This document shows positions 13,069-23,422 of a DNA stretch of 64,000 nucleotides, piece by piece (position 1 is the stretch's first letter; each line of letters opens with the position of its first letter). The stretch is from positions 497,394 through 561,393 of the forward strand of contig MU001688.1 in assembly GCA_010093515.1 (NCBI GenBank), read 5' to 3'. Under the pieces are notes generated by a model. The model saw nothing but the letters and a program-made list of their open reading frames with translations, was not told where the DNA came from and ran no database searches. The DNA comes from Lineolata rhizophorae (Eukaryota; Ascomycota; Dothideomycetes; Lineolatales; Lineolataceae). Position numbers and translations under genes: made by a program.

Positions 13069-13270
13069 CGATAAATTCTATCGAGTGAGTTGCTTTTTCA
13101 ATGCCCAGCCGGTAATTTGACGATGGCGGAGCTCAAAACGAAGGTCTGATAAGGCAGACGACGCGAGCTGGATCTCCCAATGGGACGAACGGTTCGTTCC
13201 CGCCGATAGAAGGGTCTGATTGCGTGGAGGCGCAAAAAGCTCACTGATCGACAAGATTCAATGGCGATAG
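13069..13270. promoter_or_regulatory. Cluster of HGATAR (GATA-factor) sites upstream of the purine permease
   Basis: Four HGATAR matches lie 167-368 bp upstream of the permease start: CGATAA at 13069-13074, CGATAG on the complement at 13078-13083, TGATAA at 13147-13152 and CGATAG at 13265-13270. In A. nidulans uapA and uapC are activated by the GATA factor AreA together with UaY. I found no clear TCGG-N6-CCGA (UaY) site. Site presence is seen; regulation is inference, and single GATA sites are common by chance. Confidence 0.45.
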
Positions 13271-15850
13271 CTCGATCGTGTGCCCAGCTGCGCAATCTGG
13301 AGGAGGCGTCGGTATGATTTCAGATGGTCCGATCGCTAACCGAAACCTCACTCGCCCGGAAAGCAGATTTGCGAAACTGGAGAGGCAGACAATTGATTGA
13401 CCAGGCACCACAGTTGATGATGGTCCCGGTGGAAAGGTGGGGGAGCTGTGAAGAGCGCGCTGGGGTGATGAACTCCAATTGCCAGCAACCACCGTGGACA
13501 CGAGACACGGCGTTTTATACATACGAGAGGCCCAAAAGAACTCTTTCCCACGTCTCTGCGGCCAGGGCCGCGCCCAGGAAGGCCCCGATGGCCGGGAAGA
13601 TACACATGTCTTTCGCCGCTTAACCCAAACGGCACGAGGTACGGCAGAGGGAGCCGGGGTCCAGGCGCATCTGTGACGGGGCCTCGCCGGCGAGCAGACC
13701 CCGGAAAGCGGCCGCATGCGAGCGATCTGGCAGAAGTGTTCTTCGTCGAGGCCAAGGATGCTTCGGCCGCGGCCCCGGACGCCGCATCGACGCCCGCCGT
13801 CGACCTCGCGCTTTGTCAAGCCTTGGTGTGATGCCGCGCTGATAAGCTCCGGAGGGCGGCCCGTGATTGGCCCACCCCGGATCCGCCCGTGCCATCGCCA
13901 AGCCCCGTCGGTCGCCTCCGGCCTGCGCCCTCGTGGTCTCTTCGCCGGATTCCACTCCCTCGTTCGCCCGCCGGTCGCTGCGGCGCGCGCCCACCGTCAC
14001 CAGATGCTCCGATTTTCTTGCCCTGCCGAGAGCCGCAGTTTCGTCCTCGGTTCCCGTTCGCCGTTTGCCGAGATCGGGGGGTCGGGGAACCGGGATGTTG
14101 TGGTTCTGGTTATTCGAAAGCTTCCGTCACAAGAGGCGATGAAGGGATTTTCGCTCCAAGTTTGATCGATGATCCCCTGTCGAGGATCACTGCCGGCCAG
14201 AGGCAAGGCTACTGAATACATCTGAATAATCTGACATCCCTTTTGTTCTCTGCCCGAGGAAAATGTCGCAATGCATCGCAGAGTATCATCACTCCGGTCG
14301 TAGTGCGCGTTCAATTTTCTCGCGAGGGATTTCCAAGCACTGGAAGGAAAGATTCTCAGTCGTCCAGCTTGCTGTATGCATATGCGGAGTAAATAAACAG
14401 TGAGAACGAACTACAAAGCTCGAGACAAGTGCCATTTTCCGTATGCTGCTGCTAAGCCTGCAGAGTGGCGCAAGGACTCTCTGTTCTGCCATGTATGATC
14501 ACGAGCATCTCCGCAGTTCTGTTGTGGGGAGTATCCCACGTTGCTTCAGCTGCATATACCCTCAAACTTTCAGCTGCACAGAGCCAGTAAAAGCATCCTT
14601 TGATATTCCATCGTGTACTCTAACAACCCGCCTTCGCGAACGCAGCACCTCTGTATCTTCCTCCTCAACGAAGCCCACGATGCCTCGCTCCTCTCCTGCA
14701 CGCCCAGCCTCGCGGCGCCTTTAGACCTCAACAGCTCCCATAGCTTCAGATAAGCTCGTGTCCCTGCACTGGCGGCTCTTAGCCGCGCCAAGGACTTGGA
14801 ACGCAACCTATCATGAGTGCCGTCGGTCAACACTCCAGTGCCGTCTGCGCAAAGCACTCAGCCCCCCAAAAATTGCAGGAGCTCCCTCCGGCACCGGCGC
14901 CCGCTCCGGCCTCCTACCACCCGAAACAGGAAGCCTCCTCCGTCCTCCAACCACCGTATCACATCTCGCGACGCCACCGCCGCCGAGTGGACCTTGTCTA
15001 CGGAGTACCGCATGCCAGCTCCTACAGCGCCCTTCTCCCGCGGCAGTGGTTCGAGCGCGTTTGCGGGTCTGCGCGGTCGCTTCCCAGGCGTTTGGATCGG
15101 GGCTCGCCGGCTGCACTAGGGGCTGCATGCCATGCCCGCGTGGGAGGGCTGAGGGGAGGGTTAGCGTCGGACGGACCGCTGCGGGTCGGGCATTCGAGTA
15201 TGTAAGCAAGGACCGACGTCTGGGGCCGACGCAGTAGGTACAACGGTATGTAGTAGTTTTCCCTGTGGGGCACATGCGACACCAGCAACTGATTTTTTTT
15301 TCTGTCTTTTTTCTTTTCGGATTTTATGCTCATATCAATTCGTTCATTGGCTGGCGATGCTTTTCTTCTTTGGTTTCGCCACTGGTTTATTAGTTCCTTT
15401 TTCTCTACTGTCGAGTTCTGTAGTGTGCTTTTGTTTCGTAAGCTTGCGCGTTTCTAGACCACATCGTGGCTCTTCGACTGGGTCTACCACGTAGTGATAT
15501 CTGAAGCTCATCCTAGTTTGTCGCTATTGCCGTAGCCTTACAGCTTCTTCTGATAATATCTAACGTTTCCACATGATTAGTCACATCTCTTAGCTACGGT
15601 CGGCTTGTAGGAGCATTGAATGGAGGGGAGACTAGCGAATGGCATGCAACATCTTGCAGGAAGTTACGCGTAGCATAGGGAAGAGCATATCGTTATACAG
15701 TGCAGTGAACACTTCACAGCTGAATGGCATCGATGTCGTAGCCGCTTGTAGTTCATTATTGAATTCATTTGAATCAAGTACCTATCTAGGCGCCTCATTT
15801 CTCTTCTTCGCCATATTTGAAATGAGAGTGTGTGTCCGTCGACAAATTCA

Positions 15851-15953
15851 AAATGAGCGTGTAGAAACTTTTTAGAAACCAGTCATGTATCCATCCGCTT
15901 TCAGCAGATCTAAAACGAGTGTGTAGAAACTTTGGAGCAACCAGCCCTGTATC
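15851..15953. repeat. Imperfect direct repeat, 41-bp units 62 bp apart
   Basis: Units at 15851-15891 and 15913-15953 share GTGTAGAAACTTT, AACCAG and CTGTATC/ATGTATC with a handful of substitutions. A shorter, weaker third echo (AAATGAGAGTGTG) precedes them near 15820. The array sits about 130 bp downstream of the stop of the adjacent minus-strand gene. Function unknown. Confidence 0.6.
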
Positions 15954-16078
15954 GGTCAGGATCTCTCGCCGCACATGCTACATTCATCCTCCGGTCTCCC
16001 CTTCCCACGCCTTCATGATCGTAAATTGTCTTGGGAAGCTCCTGGATGCCGTATTTAGAACCAACCAACCAAAAGAGG

Positions 16079-17608
16079 TTACTCAGAATCTGACGGAATT
16101 TCCAATTTTTCCCTCTTCCTCTTTAGAATGTTTTGAAGCGTCGTGTGGAAAGCGTTCCCATCGAACTTGAGCGTCGTGATTTGACGAAGCTGTTCTGGCC
16201 GAGCATCTCGGTCGAATATCTCAGTGTTAGGGGTACTGAACCAATCAGACATGCCCACCTGGGTACGTAGGGCTTGAAGATGATTGCGAAGAATATTTTG
16301 CTCTTCGAGTAGTTTTTTGTCTGTCCCTGAAGGCTGCTTTCCGTTTTGAAACCACATCTGGATATTCTGCATGTCGACTTCGTAACTATGATTGTAGAGA
16401 AAACCGTATCCCAGCACAATTTCTCGAACTTTAGTGCCCTTCGAGACGTGATTCAAAATTTCCGAGATGCAATTGCGATGAAAGAGCCTGAACTTCTTGT
16501 ATTTGCGGTCGATGTCCTCAATTTCGATTCGCCGTAACCCGTTGAGCAGCCTGTCCGAATTTTTATCACAGCAAAGGAACTGCAGCTGCGTGGAATCGAA
16601 GCGAAATTTGTTCGTGGCGCGAAATACGTCCACGACCTCCGAGTAAATCGCTCGGCTGACGAAGAAAAGTGACGGTGGCAGATATTGAATCAAGCCTGAG
16701 TAATCGAGGTTCGAATCTTGAATATAACAATAGTGCTTATCCACGGGGTCTTCGAACTTGTGTCCTGCGCAAGGGCAACGTGGGAATGTATCTGAAAAGT
16801 TTCGGGATGGTGTCCCGTCGAACCATGACTGAATACTGCCGAGTTTGCTGAGCCTTGACAAGCAGCAGGCGTCGCCATGCCTCGTGTGCTCCCTTTTGCA
16901 GCAACCCCAGGTGCAGATGAGAGGTTTTGTCGAATCACGCTCGAGAGCGTATCCATAGATCATCATCCGAATCTCCAGAGGAAGTATGGCCAAGGATCCT
17001 AGAGATGGACCCTTGTCCCACTGTGGAGCAGCGCCAGTCGATATAGGCTGCTCATCAAACTTCGCTGCATTTTCTGCCGTCGTATCGTACTTGGAAATCA
17101 AATGTTGGATTTTTGAAAGTTCCTCCAATGTCTGCCGAGAGAGGCGCTGTCGCTTCATGGGCACGGCCCGTGTAGCGGGAGGCGGCTTGGACTTAGCCTC
17201 GCGCTCTAGAGCCATGAGAAGAAGGGCTTTGGAAACTTGGCTGGAATTGTCAAAGAAATGCTTGAGTGAGTCGTTGTCCCAACTGAGCCGAGGATTCATC
17301 CCGATCGACTGCGGCATGCCATAAGATCTCGAGTTTTGAATGCTGCGGAGATGCTGTAAGAATTCGTCGCGGGCTTGGCTCAACTCTGCGTCCAGCTCGA
17401 TAATAGGAGATGTAAGAAGTCTTGTCCCAAGTGGATGCGTGGCATTTTGATCCGGAGTGCTAGATTAGAGAGTTAGAAGACCTCGATTACATGGGAGCAA
17501 TCGTATCACTTACGCCTTCTTAGACGGGGAAATCGAAGCCGACACGGTCTTAAGTTGGGAGCGGACTTTGGCGCGCGAGCAATGGATACGCTCGCCTTGC
17601 GGCGGCAT
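16079..17608 (-). CDS. Unrecognised protein with F-box-like helix and Cys/His module (paralogue 1)
   Basis: Two exons, 17514-17608 and 16079-17459, about 491 aa. I do not recognise a named family. Near residue 188 the segment LAILPLEIRMMIYGYAL resembles the start of fungal F-box/2EXR-type domains. It is followed at once by a Cys/His module, C-x-W-G-x-C-x3-H-x2-H-G-x-A-C-C (residues about 214-231) and, 28 residues on, C-P-C-x2-H (about 260-265), which looks able to bind one or two zinc ions. Further conserved blocks shared with the neighbour are LFFVSRAIYSEV, NKFRFDSTQLQFL, RRIEIEDID and a glycine-containing GYGFLYN. No signal peptide or membrane helix. The C-terminus is basic then acidic. It lies downstream of its paralogue on the same strand, 677 bp apart. 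Confidence 0.8.
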
Positions 17609-18285
17609 TGTGCCTATTTTGAGCGCACACGCCGCGAGGTATGTGCTACCAACTAATAACGTCCGTAGTCGTTACTTGAACGAGGCCCGAAGACGAAAGA
17701 ACGGATGATAGTGCTGGAAGGGAGTAGGATACGGAAGAAGGAAGAGTGATGGCGGAGAGGAAATTTGAGAGGCAGCAGCAAGAGAAAAGGTGAAAGTTCT
17801 GAAGGGGTGGAAAGAGGAAGAAGAGATGTCGCGCTTTCCGCGACGAAAGCTATTCAACTTATTGACGGCAGGCATGTGCAAGCGTTAGCCGGCACTGTGT
17901 GGACTTAGAGTGGACTGGGAAGCGACGAAGGGCTCCAGAGCCTACTTCCTTTCGAGGAAGGAGCGCACCTAACTCTACTGTAACTGAAGGGAGCGAGCTT
18001 ATTGTTCTTGCCTGTCCTGGATGAGTTCAATAAGCGTTGGCCCTTGAGCGCTGCATTCACCAGTGTTCAAAAGAACAGCATCCGCATTGAAACACACGTC
18101 TTAAATTCCTTCAACGCCAAGACGTCTAGGCGTTTGGATATCTAGGTTACTACCTACAGGCCCCGGTTGTTTGAAACGTCCTTGCGAGAATCGCCCTGAA
18201 AAGGCTGCCGATGTGCAATTGGCAGGCCCTACGAACCACCAGAAAACCCGAGCCCGACAGCTGCCCGCTCGTTGAAGAGATACTG
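17609..18285. other. Spacer between the two Cys/His paralogues
   Basis: 677 bp holding the promoter of paralogue 1 and the 3' flank of paralogue 2. It is purine-rich on the + strand around 17690-17830. I see no further coding exon. Confidence 0.6.
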
Positions 18286-19885
18286 CTACATGCTCAACAC
18301 ATTCTCCACTTCCTGCGCTTTCCGCCTCATGGTGCGGATCCACATGTCTCTCGGGACCTGCAGCATGACGACCTTGCGTCGTTGCTCTAGGTTCGGACGC
18401 AGGTCCAAGTACTTCAACCGGTGCTCGATAGCCTCGCGAGACTGGGGAGGCAAAGAGTTCCAGAATCCGACGAACGGACAAAAATTTCCCGCCCAGAAGC
18501 GGCGACAATACACCTTCAAGAACCAGTCCGGCGGTTGCATGCCGGCCTCGATCCACCGGGAAAACCACGCGACGCTCACGATGTCGAAGTGGTTGAGGTT
18601 GCGGAGGAAGCCGAAACCGACGGTGACGCTTTGCAGATTCATGCCCCTTGCTACGTTGTCTAGAAGCAGCATGGGGCTCTCCCAAAAGTAATGCGGGTAC
18701 GTCTCGTCCGTGTCTTCGATCTGGATCTTGCGCATCCGTTCGCGCTGGTACATCTTATTCCCATCATGCACGAGGAACAACAGCTGCGCCGTATTGAAGC
18801 GGAAGATGTTCTTTGCCCAGAACTGGCCCATGGCTTGGTTGTAAATGGTCCGGTTGGCGAAAAAAAGGCCCGGAAGCGTCACTCGTCTCTGGGCCAGACC
18901 GCTTGAGTCGTAGCGATAGTGGTTGGCGCTGAACGCATCATCGAACGGGTCCTGCTGAAGATGCATTTGACACGGGCAAGGGACAAAGTTGACCAGTGGG
19001 GCATTTGTGTGCATTGCGCACTCTGCCCGTTGTAACTGCTCGAAGCAGCAAGCCCCCCCATGTTCTGGGTGGGCACTGCGACACACCCCCCAGGGGCATA
19101 TGAGAGCCTTTTCAGACTCCGGGAGCATATAGCTAAAAATGAGATTTCGGGCTCCGATGGGCAGCCTGTCTAGCTTTCCAAAAGCTGGATCATAGAGAGG
19201 ACTAAACCGAAAAGAAATTAGAATCATGCGGTCGCGTCGCTTCGCGGTCTCGTATTGTCGCAAAGTTACGTTTTGATTGAAAGGCTACATACCTAGAAGC
19301 TACGTTCACACCTAGGAGGGCAGTGTTACCGCTAGAGAGGTTGTCTAGCGTCAGGCTCTCTGGATTGTCCGCGACCATGGTATCACTATGCCTTGTTTGC
19401 GCTGTGGGCATTTGCTGAAGGACCGCTGGAGGCTGAAATGTTTGGTCTAGTGAACCCAGTGGCTGCCACATCTGCTGCGGCATCGGCTGTGGTGGTTGGA
19501 ACTGCGGTCGTAGCGGCTCCAAAGGCGTCATTCCTTGGTCATGCACTCCTTGTCCCGACATCTCGCACGCTTGCGGGTAATATGGCGAGGCCGGTTCTGA
19601 AGACACCGTCTGAGCAGTCGGGGGAGTCGGCAGCTGCTGTTGCGTTCGCTGCGGCTCCACCACGTGTGCGGGCATCTCGTACCTCTCCGCCCAGTATTGC
19701 GATGACGTTTGCAGGTTCTGCATCTGAGGAGCCTGCGGGGTCGGTAGGTGCTGTATCGTTCGCCGAGGCTCCACCGCTTGAGGGGGCATCTCGTACCCCG
19801 CCACCCAATGCTGCGAAGTCTCCTGCTTCTGCGCCATAGGCCTCCCGGCTCGAGACATTTGCTGTGACGTGCGTCGCCGGGCCAT
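18286..19885 (-). CDS. Unrecognised protein with Gln/Pro repeats and Cys/His module (paralogue 2)
   Basis: Two exons, 19293-19885 and 18286-19201, about 502 aa. Residues 1-195 are Gln/Pro/Thr-rich and contain a repeated 38-residue unit (see the repeat entry). From residue 206 it aligns by eye with paralogue 1: GKLDRLPIGARNLIFSYML, then C-x-W-G-x-C-x3-H-x2-H-G-x-A-C-C (residues 233-250), then C-P-C-x2-H (273-278), LFFANRTIYNQA, NIFRFNTAQLLFLV, RKIQIEDTD and VGFGFLRN. The C-terminal 100 residues are basic and differ from paralogue 1. The start ATG is immediately preceded by an in-frame stop, so it is the first possible start in this exon; an extra upstream exon is not excluded. Confidence 0.8.
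19589..19816 (-). repeat. Tandem 114-bp coding repeat in paralogue 2
   Basis: Two units of 38 codons (residues 24-61 and 62-99), beginning SQHWVAGYEMPPQAVEPRRT and SQYWAERYEMPAHVVEPQRT, both continuing into a (Q)LPTP segment. A degraded third start (PYYPQACEMSGQGV) follows. The unit W-x3-YEMP-x3-VEP is not one I recognise. Confidence 0.75.
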
Positions 19886-20843
19886 TTACGACGGTAGCGG
19901 TCGTGCGTGGGAAAATTGGGGTGCTCTTCGGGAGGATGACCTCAGCGGCGGGATTTCCACTGCGAGAACGAAAGAGAACTTTTGAAGTGTATTCCCAAGC
20001 GCGGTCCAGCGAAAGATATCGAAGTCGCTCGTTCTTACTCTTAGAAAGGGGTAGCAACGAGACTGAGTTTCGCTAGTCAACGAGAGCGGATGGTTTTCTA
20101 AGAGAGGCATTTTGAAAAAGAGTTGGTGTTACGTAGGCCTTATATAGTCACTGATTTTGACTATAAATTGATATCCACGGTACCAGTGGCTGACATAAGA
20201 ATCAAGTGTTTCGTTCCGAAAGTATCTCCGCATGGCGTTCTCCAGGTGTTGGAGGGATGCGTTCTTTTGATGAGATAGCATAACCTTGGAAATACCGATT
20301 CTAGGCCTTTCCACGCGACGATCACAAGGAGAAAGCATGGTCCGCACCCAAATTACGACCAGCATAACCTCGCCTCGCCGGAAACAAGACGTAAATAGTT
20401 ATGTAATAATATACTATGAGAAAAGTATCTTGAAACCTGGCATTGAATGCATGATAAGAATACATTAGAAACCCCCCCCCCCTCCCTCTCTGAGAATAAG
20501 GTTGCGGAAGGGGTGTCCTACAGCGGTAGGAGAGGGGCAGGGCCAAAGCTGGCTCGAAGAGCATAAAACTCGAACGCCAGCTGGTCCGTCCGTCGGATAG
20601 GGCAAATCCTTCGTGGCACCGGCATGTGATATAGAGGGAAGTCAGTGTCACGCGTCACAAGCATCGCATAAGCGGTCATTGGCAATCAAGCATCATCCTA
20701 CGGTTTTGCAGCCGTAAGGAATCAGCGACACCTTGAAAGTAAACTGTCCATTTGGCTCGAGTCTCTCCGATCTACTCTGATGCCGAAAACCAAACATCGA
20801 CTGCTGTTCGTTGCCTCGGAGGCCGGTACGCGACACATTTCCG
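19886..20843. other. Intergenic region between paralogue 2 and eS17
   Basis: Contains the promoter of paralogue 2 and the 3' flank of the eS17 gene. A run of ten C at about 20471-20480 is followed by a CT-rich stretch. Short open frames on either strand show no motif; 20110-20460 is AT-rich. Confidence 0.55.
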
Positions 20844-21486
20844 TCACGCGCCCGGACGACGGTCGCCGAAGCGGCGGGGCCTCTCCGCCACCTGTTGTTG
20901 AGAGACCTGCACCACATTGACGGGGATTGAGTCAAACTGCGGCATCCAATTAGCAACCACGCCGAGGCGCACCGTCCAATGGTTTCCGGGTTGAAACATA
21001 CGCCCATGCTCTTTAGCATATCCTTGGTCTCCTGGTCGACGTCGAGCTGGCCGCTCTCCGAATTCTGCGTGAAGTCCAAGGCAGAAATTTCAGGCACATA
21101 TTGATCCTTGCGCTCGCGCTCCTCTTCCTGTAGCTTGAACGAGATACCCCGTACGGGTCCGCGCTGGATACGCTTCATCAAGTGGGTCGTGTAACCGGCG
21201 ATCTAGTCGAATTTCGAAAAATTTTTGTTTAGCGCTGGCGCTCGTTACTAGGAGTATCTGATGGCGAGCCATCGACGCACCTTGTTGCGCAGGCGCTTAG
21301 ATGCGATGATGGCGATTTCGTCACAAATCCGCTTGTTGGTCTCGAAATCGAGCGTGAGCTTGGGGTAGTACCGCTCGATGATGACCTTGGCGGACTTCTT
21401 GACGGTCTAACGGGGTTGACGAATTAGTGATGGAACTCGCAAATTAACTGCTTAGTTGGAGAAACCTTTGTGCGGACGCGACCCAT
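20844..21486 (-). CDS. rps17: 40S ribosomal protein eS17
   Basis: Small-subunit ribosomal protein eS17. Four exons: 21466-21486, 21281-21406, 21002-21202 and 20844-20936, 441 nt, 146 aa, the normal fungal length. It begins MGRVRTK, continues [20 protein letters not shown], then [40 protein letters not shown], and ends [20 protein letters not shown] plus an Arg/Pro-rich tail, all as expected. The first intron, after the seventh codon, has a GTTTCT donor in place of GTRNGT; the exon junction is fixed by the conserved RTK-TVKK, so the weak donor is real unless the read is wrong. Head-to-head with the BTB gene across 998 bp. Confidence 0.95.
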
Positions 21487-22484
21487 GATGAAGGCGCTGT
21501 GCAGATGATTTCGGGGTGGTGAGGAGGCGACGGGCCGAGGGTCGTTTGGGTGCGAGAAGATTCGAGGTTGGTGTTTTTGGACGTGCGATTAGGCGAGTGT
21601 GGTAGTGCGACTCCGGGTCCCCACGTATTGGTGCCTCGCATATCATAGCGGATAATAGATCCACCGGTCCCTCAAATGTTACTGAGAAGTGGTACGCCAA
21701 GCAAACCAAGGTACTGCACAACTCTATGTACTGTTGGTAAGTTATGGTGCAGAAACAAAGTATCCATAGATAACGCCAATAAAAATTACTCCCTAAACGC
21801 ACTAATTTAAGTGCTGATTTTTTAGCTTAATCAAGTTATCATCAGCTTATACCCTTTGCTCCCTCTCCATTTTTAGTTCGCAATAGCTCCAGCCATTGCG
21901 TCCACTACAAGGGACGTATCCTGCAGGTTACTAGTCTTGGCGAGGCTTTGGACACTTCTATGTACACATAGTTGGGGAGCAAGCGAGGCGCTAGCACAGG
22001 AGCTCCAACCCGGAGCTTCAAACCGCAGCCCCCCGCTTCACCTCCTGCCAGCCTCCGCAAATCTCCATATCTAGCGACGCATTTCAGGCCCCTTGCACCA
22101 TTTCTCCGCCGCTCTTCATTCTCTTATCTTTAATTCGTGAGGACGACATCTTTCTTCGGCAATTTTCTCTTCCCAGCCGCTCATTTGCTGACGGTGTAAC
22201 CCGTATCGCACCCCTCACTACTCGCGCGGCTGTGTATCGGTTGCTCTACGGGCTCTCTGCGTAAGAGCTTTAGCTTTCAGTTTGCGCGCGTCGTCTGAAA
22301 GGCGCGGCTTTCGCTCTCAGCATATTTTAACCGCCTGGTCTTCAAACTTAGCACGAACAGGGCCACAGTGCCCGGCGGCGCTCTTCGCGCGCCATTTTGC
22401 AAACTCCAATCCGTAGATCTTTCAAACCTCAGCTCTCCTAGGTCTGCGCGATATCGAAACCACTCCTTCGCATAGGAGGACGCG
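21487..22484. promoter_or_regulatory. Bidirectional promoter region between eS17 and the BTB gene
   Basis: The two starts face away from each other across 998 bp. The eS17 side is AT-rich (21640-21860); the BTB side from about 22050 is pyrimidine-rich, as is common in 5' leaders of fungal genes. I see no defined operator and no further gene. Confidence 0.5.
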
Positions 22485-23422
22485 ATGGCGGATCCGATCG
22501 TCGAGATCTCCGAGGCGACGCCGCGAGCTGAGGACGCGCCGACGAGCGCGGCCGACGTGGATATGGGTGGCGCGGGGGAAGACGAAAAGGTCGACGGATT
22601 TGACGAGACAATGCCGGGCGTAGGCCTGCCGGAAGAGCAGAAGCGGACTACCTTTCTCGACTACCTCCGGAGTCCAATCGTGGAGCTGGTGGTCGGGTCC
22701 GGCGAGGATCGGACGGTGCTCGCCGCGCATGAGGGGCTCTTGATCAAATCGCCTTACTTCGCGAACCAGTGCGCCACGTTCGCGGACGGTAGCGTGGTAA
22801 GTAGTCCCCAATCCACCCGACTTCAAAGACGCGCTTCTTTCGAAAGACTTGCTAATTCGAGCCCGCGACTTAGCCCCGCCGCATCATGCTCCCGGACGAG
22901 GATATCGACGCCATCGGCTCCTTCCTCGAATACCTTTACATGGACGAGTATTTCCCGCGGCGGGCCATGGACGGCAAGGAGCTCGAGCGCGACCCGACGA
23001 TCCCGGAGGCCGACGACTCCGGCTGCGCCCTGCTGCGGCACGCGCGCGTCTACACGCTGGCCGACAAGTTCGGCATGCCGCAGCTCAAGTCGCTGGCGCA
23101 CTCCAAGATCCACCGGACCGAGTCGACGGCCCGCGGCGAGATCGCCTACGCCCGCTACGTCTACAAGGAGATGTCCAAGGAGGACATCACGATCCGAAGG
23201 CCCGTGGCGGCCTTCTGGGCCACGCGCTCGCACGTCCTGCGCCATCAGGCCGAGGACGACTTCCGCGCCATGTGCCTCGAGTTTCCCCAGTTCGGCTTCG
23301 ATGTGCTCTCGCTCGTGCTCGATCAGCGCGAGAAGAGGTCCGCGGCGCCAGAGAAGCACCATGGGGAGCTGGCTACGACACCTGGCGAGAGGAGCGTTAG
23401 GAAGAGGGCTAGGCATATCTGA
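22485..23422 (+). CDS. BTB/POZ domain protein
   Basis: Two exons, 22485-22796 and 22874-23422, 286 aa. After an acidic N-terminus, residues 60-165 form a BTB fold: SPIVELVVGSGEDRTVLAAH, then EGLLIKSPYFANQC, then a continuation into PDEDIDAIGSFLEYLYMDEY. An insert carrying the basic/acidic DGKELERDPTIPEADDSG precedes VYTLADKFGMPQLKSLAHSK, the usual post-BTB helix. The C-terminus is basic (SVRKRARHI), a possible nuclear signal. Such fungal BTB proteins are mostly uncharacterised; a CUL3-adaptor role is only a family-based guess. Confidence 0.88.

Larger units (their letters stand above)
12903..16078. other. 3.2-kb stretch without a recognised gene
   Basis: Apart from the GATA cluster and a short direct repeat near 15.9 kb I recognise nothing here. 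13.2-14.1 kb and 14.6-15.2 kb are GC-rich and open in several frames at once, as expected where stop codons are scarce; none of the predicted peptides carries a family motif. 15.25-16.0 kb is AT-richer with T-runs near 15290-15320. Confidence 0.5.

Noticed and set aside
14570-15275. Protein-like peptides in three frames (for example minus 14570-14857, plus 14817-15119)
   Set aside because: They overlap on both strands, share no family motif and cannot be joined by convincing introns; a relic is possible but not supported.
20844-21486. Suspected one-base frameshift in the eS17 gene at the exon-3 start
   Set aside because: On recounting, the A-run before GTGGGTCG has the expected length and the four exons sum to 441 nt, a normal 146-aa protein.
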